64,000 nucleotides of DNA from Dromaius novaehollandiae (taxonomy: Eukaryota > Chordata > Aves > Casuariiformes > Dromaiidae): NCBI RefSeq assembly GCF_036370855.1, contig NC_088102.1:68829601-68893600 (forward strand), in the 5' to 3' direction. The position numbers and the translations under genes were made by a program. The notes under the pieces are model-generated. The model was not told where the DNA came from. It saw nothing but the letters and a program-made list of their open reading frames with translations, and did not search any database. Positions 1-13,373 of this stretch are shown piece by piece. Each line of letters begins with the position of its first letter. Positions within the stretch are counted from its first letter, which is position 1.

Positions 1-3000
1 GCACTTGGTCTGGTATCCCACATCAGACTACTATATTTTCATTTACAGGCCCAAAGGCATATGCAGGCATGCACCTACATCCCAGCTCAGAAAGCACGTG
101 GCATGCACGTACACACACACTCCTGCTGGCTAGACATTCATTAAGTCATCACAGACTTTGCCTAGTGCATTTGCCTCAACTTGCACAGTAACAGGAGTTA
201 ATTAAACAGCAAAGAAAGCCAGGCCTGCAGGCTTTTTCTGCACAACATGCCCTGAAGCAGCATCTGACAAATGGTGAAGAAATAATGCCAAAACAAATGA
301 AATAGTTCCCAGGCCATTAAAGGCAACAGAAAGCAATGCTTAAAAATAATGAGTAATGGCAAGAAAATTGGTGTCCAGCATGTCAGTGATGTCTATTCCA
401 TAGGCAACTTTTATGAACTGAGGGAAAACAAAACATCCTACACGTTATACAGTGCTCATCCCCATAACAACTAAATGACCAGCAAAAAGCGAGGGCTAAG
501 CGCAGCCCTCTAGCCCATCTTTGTCAACACACGCAAGAAAGACCCAGCACAGAACAGACCCTCTGGCTGCACTGATGCTGCTCCCACAGGCTGTAAGTTC
601 AGTGTTATCTGCCTCCTGCCTATGTGGCTATCTCACACTCCCACCAGGCAAGCTGCCGGCCTGGAGGGCAAGGTACGGCTGGCTACCTGGGGTCTGTCTA
701 TGCTGGTACCCTGGCCAGCTGCACAGCAGGTAACTCTGGCCCTGAGGCAGGTCTCAGCAAACAGAACAAACATGCTCTGCTTGGTATGTGCAGTTCAGGC
801 ATGGGCTCATAACCTGACGTAGTACCTTCAGCAAACTGACTGAAGACCTCATTTTCCAGGAAGGTTAAACTCCAGCTGTTGGAGATACGACCTCACTGTC
901 CAAGTTCTCTCCCTGAAAAATGAAAATATTACTACCACTGCTTCACCTACCCTGCCAGGACATCTGCAGAAAAAGCATCAAGCTGCTTATCAACTTGCCA
1001 GCAGATCTCACACAGCCCAGAAAGCAGCTACAAGCCATTAAATAAAGCCTTCGCAAGAGAGGAACTATAAAGCTTGCAGGTGAAGTGCTGTGGTTTACAC
1101 AATTCCTAAGTGCCACTATCCACCTTGAACTGACAGCCAACACGAGTCAACAGACCAGATACTGACCTTTCACCACCAAAACAACTCAGGGCACCAGTGC
1201 AAATCTTCGGTTCCCACAGAGGCTTTTTATCCCCACTCTTTTCTTGCTGGCTCTTGTCCTCTGTTGGGTTCAAGAAAGCAGACAGCTGAAAAAAAGAGGA
1301 AAAGAGAGACAGAATCATTAACCACGTCAAGTTTTATTCTGGGAATCAGAACGTGATAATACACTTTGCCGCCAAGCCCTCCTTTTAATGAAGGGCACAT
1401 GGCTTCAGAACACACCCCATGAATGCATTCGAACAAGCTGGAAAGTCTGCATGGAATAACAGGGGAAACCCAGACTGCAGCAATGGGAAATGTGAAGACT
1501 TTCTAATGAAAGGAAGCCACCAGAATAGCTTTATATTCACATGTCTGCAAGGTCCTGTAAATGCTGCTATTGTTTCTGTCAAGGCCATATACGCACCACA
1601 GTGACAGTCCATTCTGGCAACAATAGAGGACTCCAAAAGGACCTGGAAGTAACCCTCTGAGAACGCTCACGAAGAAAACCCTTCTGTGCAATGTGATGCC
1701 CTAGCTGGTGATAGTGCTTCAAAGTGACCGCTGCCCCTAGCCGTGGCATGGGAGGCATTTCAGGACAGCCTAGGAAGAGCAAAGAAGCGGGCAAGTAGGG
1801 TCAGAACTCATTGCATACAGCCATCCTCTGCTCCCAGGGCTTAGGAGCCTCGAGAAATGGAGCACGAACCAGAACATGCAGAGAAAAAGGGTGCTTGGAA
1901 GTCGCTGTTTTCTTCAGCCTCCATCCCTGCTGAAGCATAACCAAGACAGGTCCTAAGCACCATGGCAGGATCTGCTCCATCACCAGCCATTGGCAAGCTC
2001 CCTGAAAGGTAACTACAATATCCCTGAACCACAGAGCTGGGTCAAACATGAGATTCTCCGCTCGACTTCTCACCAAAGTAACCTCCTGGCAGACGGCGTC
2101 ATCAGAAAATAGTTCCCCTAAATTCCTCTGCCACTGCCAATCCTCCTAGAGCAAGGCCTCGACCTCTCATCTCAGTGCCTCCTTTAGAATGGATCAGCAA
2201 CAAGCTACAGGAAGGTGCTGTTAAATGTAGCAGGAGTAGTTTCTTTGCGACCTCACTGCATTTCTGTGGAGGCAGCTAGGCTGTACATGGCTGTCACAGC
2301 GGGAAACAGCCTCCAGCATCCCCTGTGCCACCTGAAGAGCAAGAGGCCAGGCACAGCTGAAAAACCAGGCCTGCTTTTATAAGACAGAGGTTCCCATTTT
2401 TTCTGCATACATTTGTACAACCATATCCTCAACCATCTCACCCTCATACCACAGCAAGCGGATCCGATTCTCTCCTGAAATCTGTCTCCTTTGGCATTGC
2501 TGGCAACAGGATGGAAGCAGAGAAGGGAATACCAGTTCTTCTCACCTAATCTGTCTGTTTGGATACTGAGTTATTGATATTTTGATCTATACCCTGACAC
2601 TTGCTTATTTCACAGCCTAAGGCTTAAGCTCTCTTATCTATTGCCTTTACTGGGAAATGGAAGCAGTAATACTTCCTGACTTGCCTGGGTAGGAGAACAG
2701 AGTGTTTGCAGAACACCTGGGAAGAGTAAGTTAACTTCTTATTATCGGATGAAATTTAACACGGTTCATAACCTTTTTAACATTCTATTAACTTCAAGGA
2801 GAGTTTCCTGCAGGCCTTGTTCAGGCACAGTATAGGCAATACATCCTCATTTATGATCAGCATAGATTACCCCTGCTAGCATTCCCTATGAAAAGGAATG
2901 CTCTGGTAAGTGCTAGAAACTTGTTAATTCACATTACTATGTAGTCTCTAAATCACAGAAGAATTTCTTTAGAGAAACAGTGGAAAGCCAAGCTCTCGAA

Positions 3001-5059
3001 ATACTCAGAAATAGGCCAAAGTACTGGAATCATAAACTAAACTAAAAGATCTGTTGTGCACTGTGCTGGACAATAGGTTGTTTAAATGAATGGAGACTTT
3101 TCTACATCTATGATCTGTTTCAGGAACTGCTTTAAAATAACATTTGACAAACAACCAGACAATATTAAAAAAAAACATCACTGTAGTGGCAGGTTTTATT
3201 GTGCAGACACTGCCTTGCTTGGATAAGACTGAGAGGCTCACAACCCATTGCGTTTTTCCTTCTCCTCTGAGAGAAAGCTGCTCAGAGGCTCCTGATCTGC
3301 CTTCAAGCCTTGCTCAGCAGCTCTCTGAGTATTTACACGGAGATATTCCCTCACCAAAGCTTTTGCCTGGCTGCCTGGGCTTCCAGCAGCTCTGCCTTGT
3401 TCCAGTAGCCAAGAGAACACTTCAGAGGCACAGGTGGAGAGGAGGGAAGGCACAGACTGCACAGCCCCCTGCAAAGCAAGCAATAACTCTGAAGCATCCT
3501 CAGGCCCAAGGCTGAGCCCAAACTCGTCCTGAGCAGCCCTTGTCCCCTACCATTTATAGGTCTGCCTCATGCTGCTCCCACACTCCTGCCCATAGAGAAA
3601 AGAAAGTCAACCCAGGATACAAAGCTGAATGTTTTGTTTTCCATTTCAGCATGCCAGAACATGCTGGAAAGTCAAAGAACTTATGCCTCTAGGGTCGGGG
3701 AGAAAGCAAACATGAGCCAGATATCTAGTGAGGCAAAGAAGCTTATCCTCAGGGGTTTTTTTCCCCCCCATTTATAGTTTGTTTGGGGCAGACAGGCAGA
3801 ACAGATTTGGGTCCAGAAGCCTCCTCCCTGAACCTTTGAATGGAAACTAAACATATTTAGTACTGACAAAGGAGATTCTACAGACCACAGCTCGGAAACA
3901 GCATCATGCTTTTATCTCCCCCTGCTCGTTGTCTAAACTGATGACACACTCCTCAGGGCGGGGAGCAATTTTCCTTGACTGCTTGTATAGTACCTAGTAT
4001 GAAAGAATCTTGCTTCAAGCCTACCAGGGGCTGCTGAGAGTCAAGTACAAAAAAAATAAAAATTCCTGGCCACATCGTCCGTTCCTGTCAAGCCTGTGCA
4101 CAATGGTTCCGGGACAGGTGAAGATAGCTTAGAAAGCCAGGTACATTCAACAAGAAATAAAGTCTCTGGGCCATCTCTGGGAGACCCCACTTGACTCCAC
4201 CTCTCCACAGGGAGCACGCTTTCCTGAAGAACTTGAAAAGGGTAAGTGAGATCATGTCCTGGGAATCTGGGAGGATCTCACCTCAGCATCTTCTGGGCCT
4301 GGGCATCACCTCTACAGATGAGTCAAAGACCTGCTGCCTAAAAAATCTGTCATCCCCTGGGTCACAGGGGCCACACTTGCACAATCACCGATTTCTTCTA
4401 TCGTGGCTCTAGCTGATTTACTTTGAATATACTTCTCAAGAGAGACATAGATCCTTAACTCCTGCTACTTATGATGAGAGTCAGGTATCCAATGAGGAAT
4501 TACGTGCCTAATACACCTAAGGAGCCACCTCCTTCAGCACAAGAGCTGTCTCCTAGGATGAGAGCACTCAGCTCTTCCTCTCATTTTTCTGAGATGGTTT
4601 ATTCCTCAGGGGAAGGAGTTACTGGAACATAAATAACAATGAGATTAAAATTAAACTCAGCAAGGATTTTTTTTATTATTTTTCAGGATCCTTGAGGATA
4701 AAAGGGACCTTAGTTTATAACCAATTTCACAACCATTTGAAAAAAAAAAAGAAAAGAAAGAAAAAGAGTAAGAGAAAAAGAAAGAGCGAGCAAGCATGCC
4801 CAGCAGCATGCGCGTTTGTGTTCTAGAACTGTTCCACTATAAAGCAAACAAAAACACTTGATAAGGCTGTCTGGTCCTAGCAAAACACATAGAGACAGCC
4901 ACATTCCCAGATCATGAAGCCATAGGCCACTGCTCCCAGAACTTGATAATCTGGAAAGCATCAGGCCCCTTCAAACACACAGCCCCTAGTTAAAACCAGA
5001 AGGCAGGCCAGAGACAGGCACTCAGTGCTTGATTAATGGGAACTCCTTCTGTGTCGAAC

Positions 5060-5170
5060 AACATCATCTTGTATTTAATAAGGCCCCCTTTATCCCAAAG
5101 GATCCCAAAGCACTTTACACTATTTATACACAGGAACCACTTCACTGGCCTTTGAACTGAAAAGAGGAAC
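5060..5170. repeat. Ancient SINE/LINE-tail-like fragment
   Basis: GGATCCCAAAGCACTTTACA is a hallmark of an ancient amniote repeat adjoining MIR-like elements. Only this core is clear. Confidence 0.4.
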
Positions 5171-6149
5171 AATAACGGTCTTTTTACTCTCTCACTAGAA
5201 GTGCCAGAAATCAGTGCCTGGAGTGTGTTTGCAGAAAGCTCACAGCAACGAGGGTTTGCCACGACTAGGAACAGTAGGTCAGGCTCAGCTAACAGACAAG
5301 ACAAACTCTGTGTTCACTACAGCCTGCTATTGGTACTTTTAATTCTGTTTTCTATCTCTGTTCATAGGCACTGGGTTTTTCTTTTAAAGCAAGGCTTTGT
5401 CTGCATTGGTGAATCGACCAGTAGCATTAAACCACATTTCTAAACAAAAGAGTTTGTGCAGAATCAGCTTTCCTCCTGATCCCTTCGTATTAATTACCCT
5501 GTCATTTTCAGTTCAGCTCCCAGAAGAGAAGCAACTGGATCCTCAGTGTTTTCAGGGAATATTTGCAAAGATCTCCCTTCCTCTGTAGCCATGCCAGTAT
5601 TGGGACTATGCCAATAACAATAAGCTCACCTGTAATAATCCTCCCAGCCATGCCAAAGCCCATTCTGTACATGAATTCAAAGTGGTCTCCAAATACCGCA
5701 GTGACTGTAACTATTTGATCGCTCTCTATAAATAACCATTTTGTACATAGTGGTTTAAGCTCAGTGCAAAGACTAACCTCCAGACACTTGCCATGTAGTT
5801 AGTATATCATTGCAAATCATTTTGCTGCAGAGTCTCTTTGCGAAAGTGCTTTCAGTTTCATTCCCTACAAATCTCAACATTGTCCCAGCTGACTAGTCAA
5901 AGGCCAGCAGATTTTCCACCTACCCACAAAATTGAGTGCATACCCACTGCAGGCCATCATTTTCATCTCACTTCTTTCACAAACAGATCATTGGACTTTA
6001 AATACCATCATCGAAAATACATTCCGTTTTTGAAAGACAAGGCAGCTAGTATCACTACAGGGTACATTTCTAGCCTTTCAATGACACAACGTCCTATATA
6101 ACCTCACAGCCTCAAAGGCCGTTTAACTCCTCAAAGCAAACCTGCAAAG

Positions 6150-6310
6150 AGAAAAGGTAGCAATATTTCCATGTTATATATAGGAGCACACAGAGATTGA
6201 GTGACTTTCCCGAAGTCAGACAGAACACTGGCAGCAGAGAGAAGGCTTGGATGCAGTTTCCTCACATTTCAAGATTTATGCGCCATCCACTGAACCACTC
6301 TGTCCTCTGG
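6150..6310 (-). repeat. MIR-like SINE, antisense
   Basis: GAGATTGAGTGACTTTCCCG, AAGTCAGACAGAACACTGGC and the trailing ATCCACTGAACCACTCTGTC follow the antisense MIR core order (gtgacttgcccaaggtcacacag...). Confidence 0.6.
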
Positions 6311-8047
6311 GAAACCACGACAGAGAGCAAAGTTGTACAGCACAAAGTTTTCAGGCTACTTATTAGCACTTGCCTGTGCCCAAGACACCTGACTGCAGAC
6401 AGCACAGCAGTAAACGAAGAGGTGCACAGAAAGCTGGCACCAGCTTTAGCTTTTGTGTAAAGTTTGTTCTGCTTTAATCAGGTTGTTCCTGTTCACTTTT
6501 TCTGCAGTGGAAACAGGCAAAGTGAAAGTCTCTGGAGTCACAGCACAGATCTCTCCCATGAAGCCGGTCTCAGTTTCAATTCCATATAGATTATATTTTA
6601 AAAGCAGCTGAGAGGGGATTTGACAGCAGAAACTAAGGTGACAGTCTCATCTCTTCAGACATGTTGCCAATTAACTCAGTACTGGTGCCAGCTACACCAG
6701 AGACAACCTCAGAGCACATCAGCAATAGATTTAATATCTGCAGTACTATTAATGGGGCAACACATTCTGCAACATCCCAGTGCACTGACGGAAGAGAAAA
6801 GAGAAGGTTATGCAGCCACAGAATAGTGCTACAAGTCTTACCTTAATTTGGCAGGCTAGAGAGCTATCAGGGATGTCCCCTCAAGAGCTCCCCTCCTACC
6901 AGAACAGCCACCTCGTGTGGGAAGACTCTCACATCGGCAATCAACCATTTCCCTAAGAAGAGCTTCAGCAAGGGCCAGGAAATCTCTTCGGACCATCATC
7001 CTTATACTTCCCCAACATCCATGTCTCTGAGGGGTCTGTTTCGGAGCAATTATTAAACGTTTTGAGAAGCCATCTTCCTTTCCAGACCTAAAAACACTTT
7101 ACTAGAGACAGATCAGATATCCAACATGGCTAAGGGCAAATTAAATGACATTTCATTTCCTGGAACAGTAAGTCCAGTCCATAGGAACTCTCTCTTCTGT
7201 TGCTATAGGAGCTGAAAACAATGCCCAATCAACGCTGCATGAGGCTGCCTTGAAAACGATCATTCTTCCAGTAAAAATTAAACAACCCCCAGCCAAAAAT
7301 AAAACATTCCTCCCCCTTCCGCCTCTCTCTTGTGCAGGAGGTTTTAATTACTCCACCAAAACCATTTACACAGCTGTTTTTAGAACAGCCTGCAAACTTC
7401 ACAGTGAAGCGCCAGCATGTGAATAAATAACTGGAAGGCATGGGCTGTCCTCACGGCATTTACTTGCTGGCCCAACACTAAGGCTGGGGGCAGGGAAAAA
7501 AAAAAGTCCCCGACCCCCGAGCATAGTCCAACAAGCTGTAAAGAAATCCCCCAGCCCCAAGACATCAACCACATCCCTGAAACACCTCACTCTACCTCTC
7601 CCCCTCGGTCTGCATACAGACCTGCCTGCAGCAGTACCAGGGCTGGGCTGGCTCAGCTACCCTCAGCGCTGTACTGCTTCGGGTGTACAGGGGAAGAGCA
7701 GGTTACGCAGCTCTCCATAAAGGGAACAGAGCTATAATCAGTACTGATGCGCTCTGGACTTTGGCCAGTCTGTCTCAGGGTATCATCTGCTTCATTTAGA
7801 GCAGCAGGAATAAGCAACTGGAAAAGGGTTCCTCTAATAGATGCGAGCACAGACCAGGTTGGACTTTGAACTTAACTGAGCAATCCTGCAAAGGATTTCT
7901 CCATCAACCCACCTTGGCTACAGGGGCTCTGTGAGTCCAGGTTACCCTAGAATTATATGAATATGCCTCATTACAGGAAAGCCAAAGAGGAGTTAAAGGT
8001 AATCCTTTATTATTATTATTATTATTTTCTTCCCCCCCCGTCAATTT

Positions 8048-8166
8048 TTAAGTCAAGAGGGACCATATCATATCATCTGATCTCTTACAGCAACACAGGT
8101 CAAAGAATTTCACCCACTCAGTCCCCGTGCTGCATAGGGTCCCTTGCACACAACTAAAGCATTTCT
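8048..8166 (-). mobile_element. CR1 LINE 3' fragment, antisense
   Basis: Wording such as GAGGGACCAT, ATCATCTGATCT, AACACAGGTCAAAGAA and TTCACCCACTCA matches the antisense 3' region of the CR1 family common in crocodilian and turtle genomes, recognised from memory. It is diverged. A TTA-repeat (8007-8027) precedes it. Confidence 0.65.
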
Positions 8167-8211
8167 CAAGGTGATCAGCTGGTGGCTGGTCACAAGCTGG
8201 TGATCACCTTG
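8167..8211. repeat. Perfect 11 bp inverted repeat
   Basis: CAAGGTGATCA at 8167-8177 and its exact reverse complement at 8201-8211, with a 23 nt loop. It lies at the break point between the two CR1 pieces. Confidence 0.8.
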
Positions 8212-8351
8212 TCATCCCCAAACGGCTCTGTGTAACCACGTGTTTTTACAGTGTTCTCTATTAAAAGCTTAATGATAAAAGATATGCAGCAAGAAATCTT
8301 AAAAGTAATCCCTTCATTGTACAACTCTGGGACTCCCTGGACTAACTCAAA

Positions 8352-8402
8352 TTCCAGGAAGACACAAGATTTCAAGAGATGGGAGTGACCACCTAGTTCA
8401 TT
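8352..8402 (-). mobile_element. Possible continuation of the CR1 fragment
   Basis: AAGATTTCAAGAGATGGGAG followed by TGACCACC resembles the CR1 segment that should come shortly after the 8048-8166 fragment. About 185 bases of unrelated sequence separate the two. Confidence 0.35.
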
Positions 8403-11400
8403 CCCTGCAGAGCCCCTCTAAACATTACTTGCACATGCTCAGGGTTTAGACTACTCTGCGTTCAGCAAAAAGCAGCAGAGCTTTTTCCTCTGTGTGCAAA
8501 AGATTGGAACATGGCAAACAGCCAGAGTTGGGCAGACTCATTATCTGCCTCTCAACACCCTTCATACCATTAGTGACCAAGCAGGGGAAAAGCAATTCAC
8601 AGCACAGTTCGCCTGCAGGTTTTTTAAGACCCTCAGTAACCCCTTGAATACTAAAAGCAAAAGCCAGAGAGAATCCAGGAAAAACACAGCCAAAAGCTTC
8701 TGAAGAACTTAAGTAACTACCTTCTCTTTGGTGTGCAAGAAAGACTGGAGTTTTAGTCAGTACTAAATGCCCACTCTGAAAATGAGGTCCCTCTAGGACA
8801 TCCAGGAGTACCCAGAAAACAAATGCCACTTCCTGCTTTTGAAGAATTTAGGTAGAACTCTAAAATTCATGCTGGAAGTAACCAGGACAATTCTGGAATA
8901 GAATATAATCCTTTTTTTACTGACCTCAGACTAATAACCATTTCAGCACTGACAGCTCTGGTGCCCAAGTCTTGCCACTCAGAAAAATCCACACTTCAGT
9001 TATACGCATGTAGAAAAGCAGCATCTGGCTAAATAACCACTACTAATTCACAGACACAGGAAAAAAAAATTATTTGGTCAGGGTGATGCAGAAAGAGGAG
9101 GCCTGGGCTGGACGGATATGATTTTTAAAGGTACAAACTTGCCCAAGCATTGCTGATCTTCAGCTGTGAATTTGCTGTTCATCTCCAGCATTCTGATGCT
9201 TTTCCCTTCACAGGGAAAGTGACAGGCCACGGAAGCTGACAATGGGGATTCTTCCTGGTGTAACTGCAGTGGTTTAAGTTCACCTTACATTCTGCAGGGA
9301 GGTGAGCCCTGGGGAGCAGACAACGAACAGAGCAACCTTTCGGTACGTCCTCCAGAAGCAGCCCATGTTCGAGGCTCAGCACAGGGGGTGTGGTCTCATC
9401 CCCATCGCAGCACAGGAGCTGAGCCGCATGGCTTGTACTCTCTCCCTGCTCAGTAGGAGGGCTGGAACAGCAAGCGAGGACTCAGATGCACATAAAGCAG
9501 CTTGATGGTTCCCCTTCCCCAAACAGAAAAAGGTCCTACTGACACCAGGGAATTTGGCCCTCCAGAAACCCCCCAAGCTGACACAGGAGACTGAAGACGA
9601 CATTAGGCTCTGGCAAATCTCTTGTCTAATCTCATCTCTGGCAGACCTCTCATCTAAGCCAAGTCTCCCGCTCAGTTGGGAGAGGGCTGTTCTACCCTCC
9701 ATATAGCAAGGGGAGACCAACACCTAAACACAGCTTTCAGCTCATTGGCAGTTGCTCCACTCCTCAGTAAGTCATACTTCCATATACATTTGGACTCGGC
9801 CCTTCTACTCCACAACATGATTAATTGTTTCTTCAGCTGAATCCACAAGCACAAAGCCCAACACTTCCCCATACACATGCAGAGCTTACATTTAAGGAAC
9901 AAATGGCCCAGCTGTTGAGAAGGAAGAATTCACCTAGGAAGAAAGTGGAGAATTTTAAAGGCTCTTCCTAAAGGCAGCCTTACACACAGCATTAGGCTCA
10001 CACCCGAGATCAGGTCTCGCTCTAGAGCGGGCTGCTCTGAGGCAGTATCTGCCACACGCCTGTCCACATGCCCGGCTGCCACACTGCTCCGACTGCACAC
10101 GCAGCTCCCCGCGAGGTCCGGGGGTGCTCCGAGAAGCAAAATAACAAATCCCCTTTGTTTCCAGGGCAACGTATGGGAGATACGGGATATGAACTCCTCC
10201 CTTCTGGATTCCACCAAAGCTAATAAGAGACACTGACATTCACAAGCCATGACTCACTCCTGCCGCATCCAGCACTCCAGAAGCCCTGCTCACTAGCTGG
10301 CATGCCAGAAATGCAGGCATGGCTGGCATCTGCAGGCTGCCTCAGACAGCCTGGAAATTTGACTGAAAACGTCCTTTTCCCGTATTTTCTCTAACCTAGC
10401 AGCGTGATCACAGAGGGTCAGAGCACTCTCCAAGAACAAACCATGCAGGCAACACTGCTGCTCTGGCACATTAGCAGGTCACAGGGCAGCAAGGCCCAAA
10501 CTGTGATCCACTTCGCATACAACAGAAATCCCTCCCCCAGAAATTCCTGCCTCCGGCCACTCTCAATCACAGTTTTAAATAGATTTTGTCAGTGAAAGAT
10601 CCAAAGAATCTGTTATTTGTGCACCAGCTACGTCTCTGAGAGACCAAATCACCAACTTGCCAGGTGCAGTACAGAGCTGCAAATCTCAGCCCCAAAAGCT
10701 CAAAATTTAGATACACAAGACAGAGACAGAGCCAGGGCAGGCGTTGCCAGCCTCATTTGCCATAGAGAAGTGGCAGAGCCAAAAGTTGAACCAAGACCTA
10801 GAGCCCCCACAATATGTAACATCAAATTTTGTGGTCTGCCCTTCTATGCAGAGACACATCTCAAGGTTTAGAAAGGAGGCTAAATCCCCTCCTTAAATGC
10901 GACCTTTCATAGAAAGGGGCAGGATAAAGATACCAGTGACTATTACGTTATGGATTTGAACTGAGGGCCTGTAATCCCACTGATGGTACTGCTGACGGAT
11001 CAGAGACTATACTTTGTGAAGCATCAGTGACAAGAGCAATCATATGCGTAATCTATCAGTGAGACAGGCACTAAGAGCTAAAATTCAGCAGAGAAGTAGA
11101 AACGCATCCTGCCCTGACATCGCCAACACTCAGATAGAAACATGTAGGCACCTACCACCACAACTCAGTAGAGTGCTGACTGCATCACAATACATTTCAT
11201 GTTTTGGCCCCAAAAACCTTCTTTCCTTCTATCAAAAAAAAAATCTTTCTATCCTTCTTTCAAAAAAACTATTTGCAGGTGTCACCAGTAAACCTGTAAG
11301 TGACACCGACTTCCTCCTGCCTACAAGAAATGCTCCCATTCTCCCACATAAGGGCAGATATTTTCCAGGGCGAGGTATTAGATGTATTTTCACCTCACCC

Positions 11401-11897
11401 ATTTATAAAGTACAGCCAGATCTTTCTCCTACAGCATGTCCAGAACGTGTTTGTTTCCTCTCCCCCTGCCCCGCTCCTATGGGGACAAAGACATCTGGGA
11501 AACATGCTGCAGATTTAGCCCAACTCCAGCTTTTTAAGAGTGTGGACCTTTCACTTTGCACCTACAGGGACAAACTCCATCTAAGCACAGGCACCTAGAC
11601 AGAGCCTCGCAGCTCTTTCCACTGCCCCACCACCCTGTTTCTCTCTAGCATAATCAAGAGAGCTGTCCCTTGGAAAGCACACACCAAAATGCACTGACTA
11701 CTTTAAGCACCTATAGGAGGAAAGAGGACTGGGGCTGGAAGAGCGAACTTTGCTCCTTCTGAATTTAGATCTAGTACTGGCAACAGATAAGGAACAACAG
11801 TCAATGCCAAACCTTTTATGTCACCTACTTCTGGCTCAGTTATTCCTTACAAAGCCTCATTACTGCTGCCAGGATCAAGCCTTTGATCTGAACAGCA

Positions 11898-11922
11898 CCC
11901 CCCCCCCCCCCCCCCCCCCCCC
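11898..11922 (+). repeat. Poly-C run (25 nt)
   Basis: Uninterrupted C, followed by GCCGGC. A long mononucleotide C run is rare and often an assembly weak point. Confidence 0.95.
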
Positions 11923-13274
11923 GCCGGCTTCACGCACCTCCTTCATTTCTCATTTCCTGCCTTTCTTAAGGATGTTCTGTCCCTGCTTCCCTCTGCGCGC
12001 ACTCCCTCACTCAGGCGCGCCCTCACCTCTTACACACATACACTCAGCAGCACCCACTGCAGATGGAAAAAATGGAAAAATGCCATGTAGGTATTGCATC
12101 CTACATGGATACAGGCACTACGCTGCCAAGGACCTCTCTGTTAACCTCCACAGAAAGCAATTCCCGACTGTCCTCCTTTATCCCGCTAGACCAGTATCCT
12201 GCCTGCACTGTGTCCAGGATTGCTGGCATCGAAAGCACACACAAAACACACACACATAGATATATATATATAAATAACTTCCATGAAGGCCCCAGCTGGC
12301 ATGTGTCACGGCAGCTACTTTTGCTTATATCCCTCTAAGGAGCCAGCTACACTTTCAGTCACATCTCAAGCTTATTTCACTATACCCGAAATGCAGCTAC
12401 AGAGCTGCACAGCACTTCTACAGCAAAGAATCATAACCACCCAACCAGCAAGAGGAATTTAGGTTAAAAACATGGACACAGCCAGTCATACTACAATGTG
12501 GCTGAGACCCCAAAACACACCTCTTATTCTGGTACAAAATAAAGAGGTGCAAAATAGAAATTCTCCTCCTGGTCTCTCTTTTTCTTCCTAAATTGTTATT
12601 ACTGTGCAGCAGCCGGGACAGGGGACTACTAGCACTGACTGGATTCATTCCTCCACTGCCAGCCTGTGGAGACCCCCGGCAGAGGAGTTTGACAGGCAGG
12701 ATGCAGCAGGGCCCAGGCAAGAGCTACACGTGCCAGCAATGCTCCAGTTGTAACGCTGATACTTGCCAACCAGGTCCAGCAGTGACGGCCTTTGACACCA
12801 TCAGGAAGGATAGTGTGCGGTGCTCTCAGCAGACCTGTCACAACACCTCATCAGCATGCTGCAGTCCGGTTGTTCCTCACCTCACCCCCCACACTGAGGT
12901 TTCCAGCATGGGGGTGGCGGTGGCAGGGAAAGGGGCATTTCTCCCAGATTGAAACCGGGGCCAGTGTCCTGGGGGGAAGCTCCACAAAAGCACACATGCA
13001 AAAAAAGAATGGGAAAATGGAGCCATTTTATGAACAGTGACTCTCCTCACTCCATTTTGGCTTTGCTGTGGCTGCCAGTGCACACAACTGCACAGGGAAG
13101 AGGAAAATCACATTCAGGGTTTGAAAGGAAGGACGAGCAAGTGAGAGAGGAGACCTCATTCTCATCTTCAGGATCTTGAGGGCTTTTAAACAAACAGAGT
13201 GACCAGGTTTCTGTTCCTCCCAGACAGGGAAGCTGAGAAGGGCTGAAATTTTCAGGAGAGTCGCCTTCCCTCAG

Positions 13275-13373
13275 GCCTTCCAGAACCTCAGTTGTTGGTG
13301 GACATGCTCAAGGAGCAGCTGGAGATAACCTCAGATCAAGTCCAGGAAGAGACTTCAGCAGAGAGTAGAGGTG
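13275..13373 (+). other. Exon-like ORF flanked by splice sites (unassigned)
   Basis: A 99 nt block lies between a pyrimidine-rich acceptor (CCTTCCCTCAG) and a strong donor (GTGAGT). One frame is open, reading LPEPQLLVDMLKEQLE then ITSDQVQEETSAESRG, which is helix-like and acidic. No partner exon or protein family is recognised, so it may be chance or part of a non-coding transcript. Confidence 0.2.

Noticed and set aside
4740..4795. Purine-rich A/G tract
   Set aside because: Simple low-complexity sequence; no further meaning can be supported.
10930..11000. tRNA-like B-box (TTTGAACTGAGG, reverse)
   Set aside because: Only a B-box resemblance, most likely a MIR remnant; no A-box or cloverleaf.
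11044..11598. 184-codon plus-strand ORF
   Set aside because: No recognisable motif, no splice context and translation of simple A-runs inside it.
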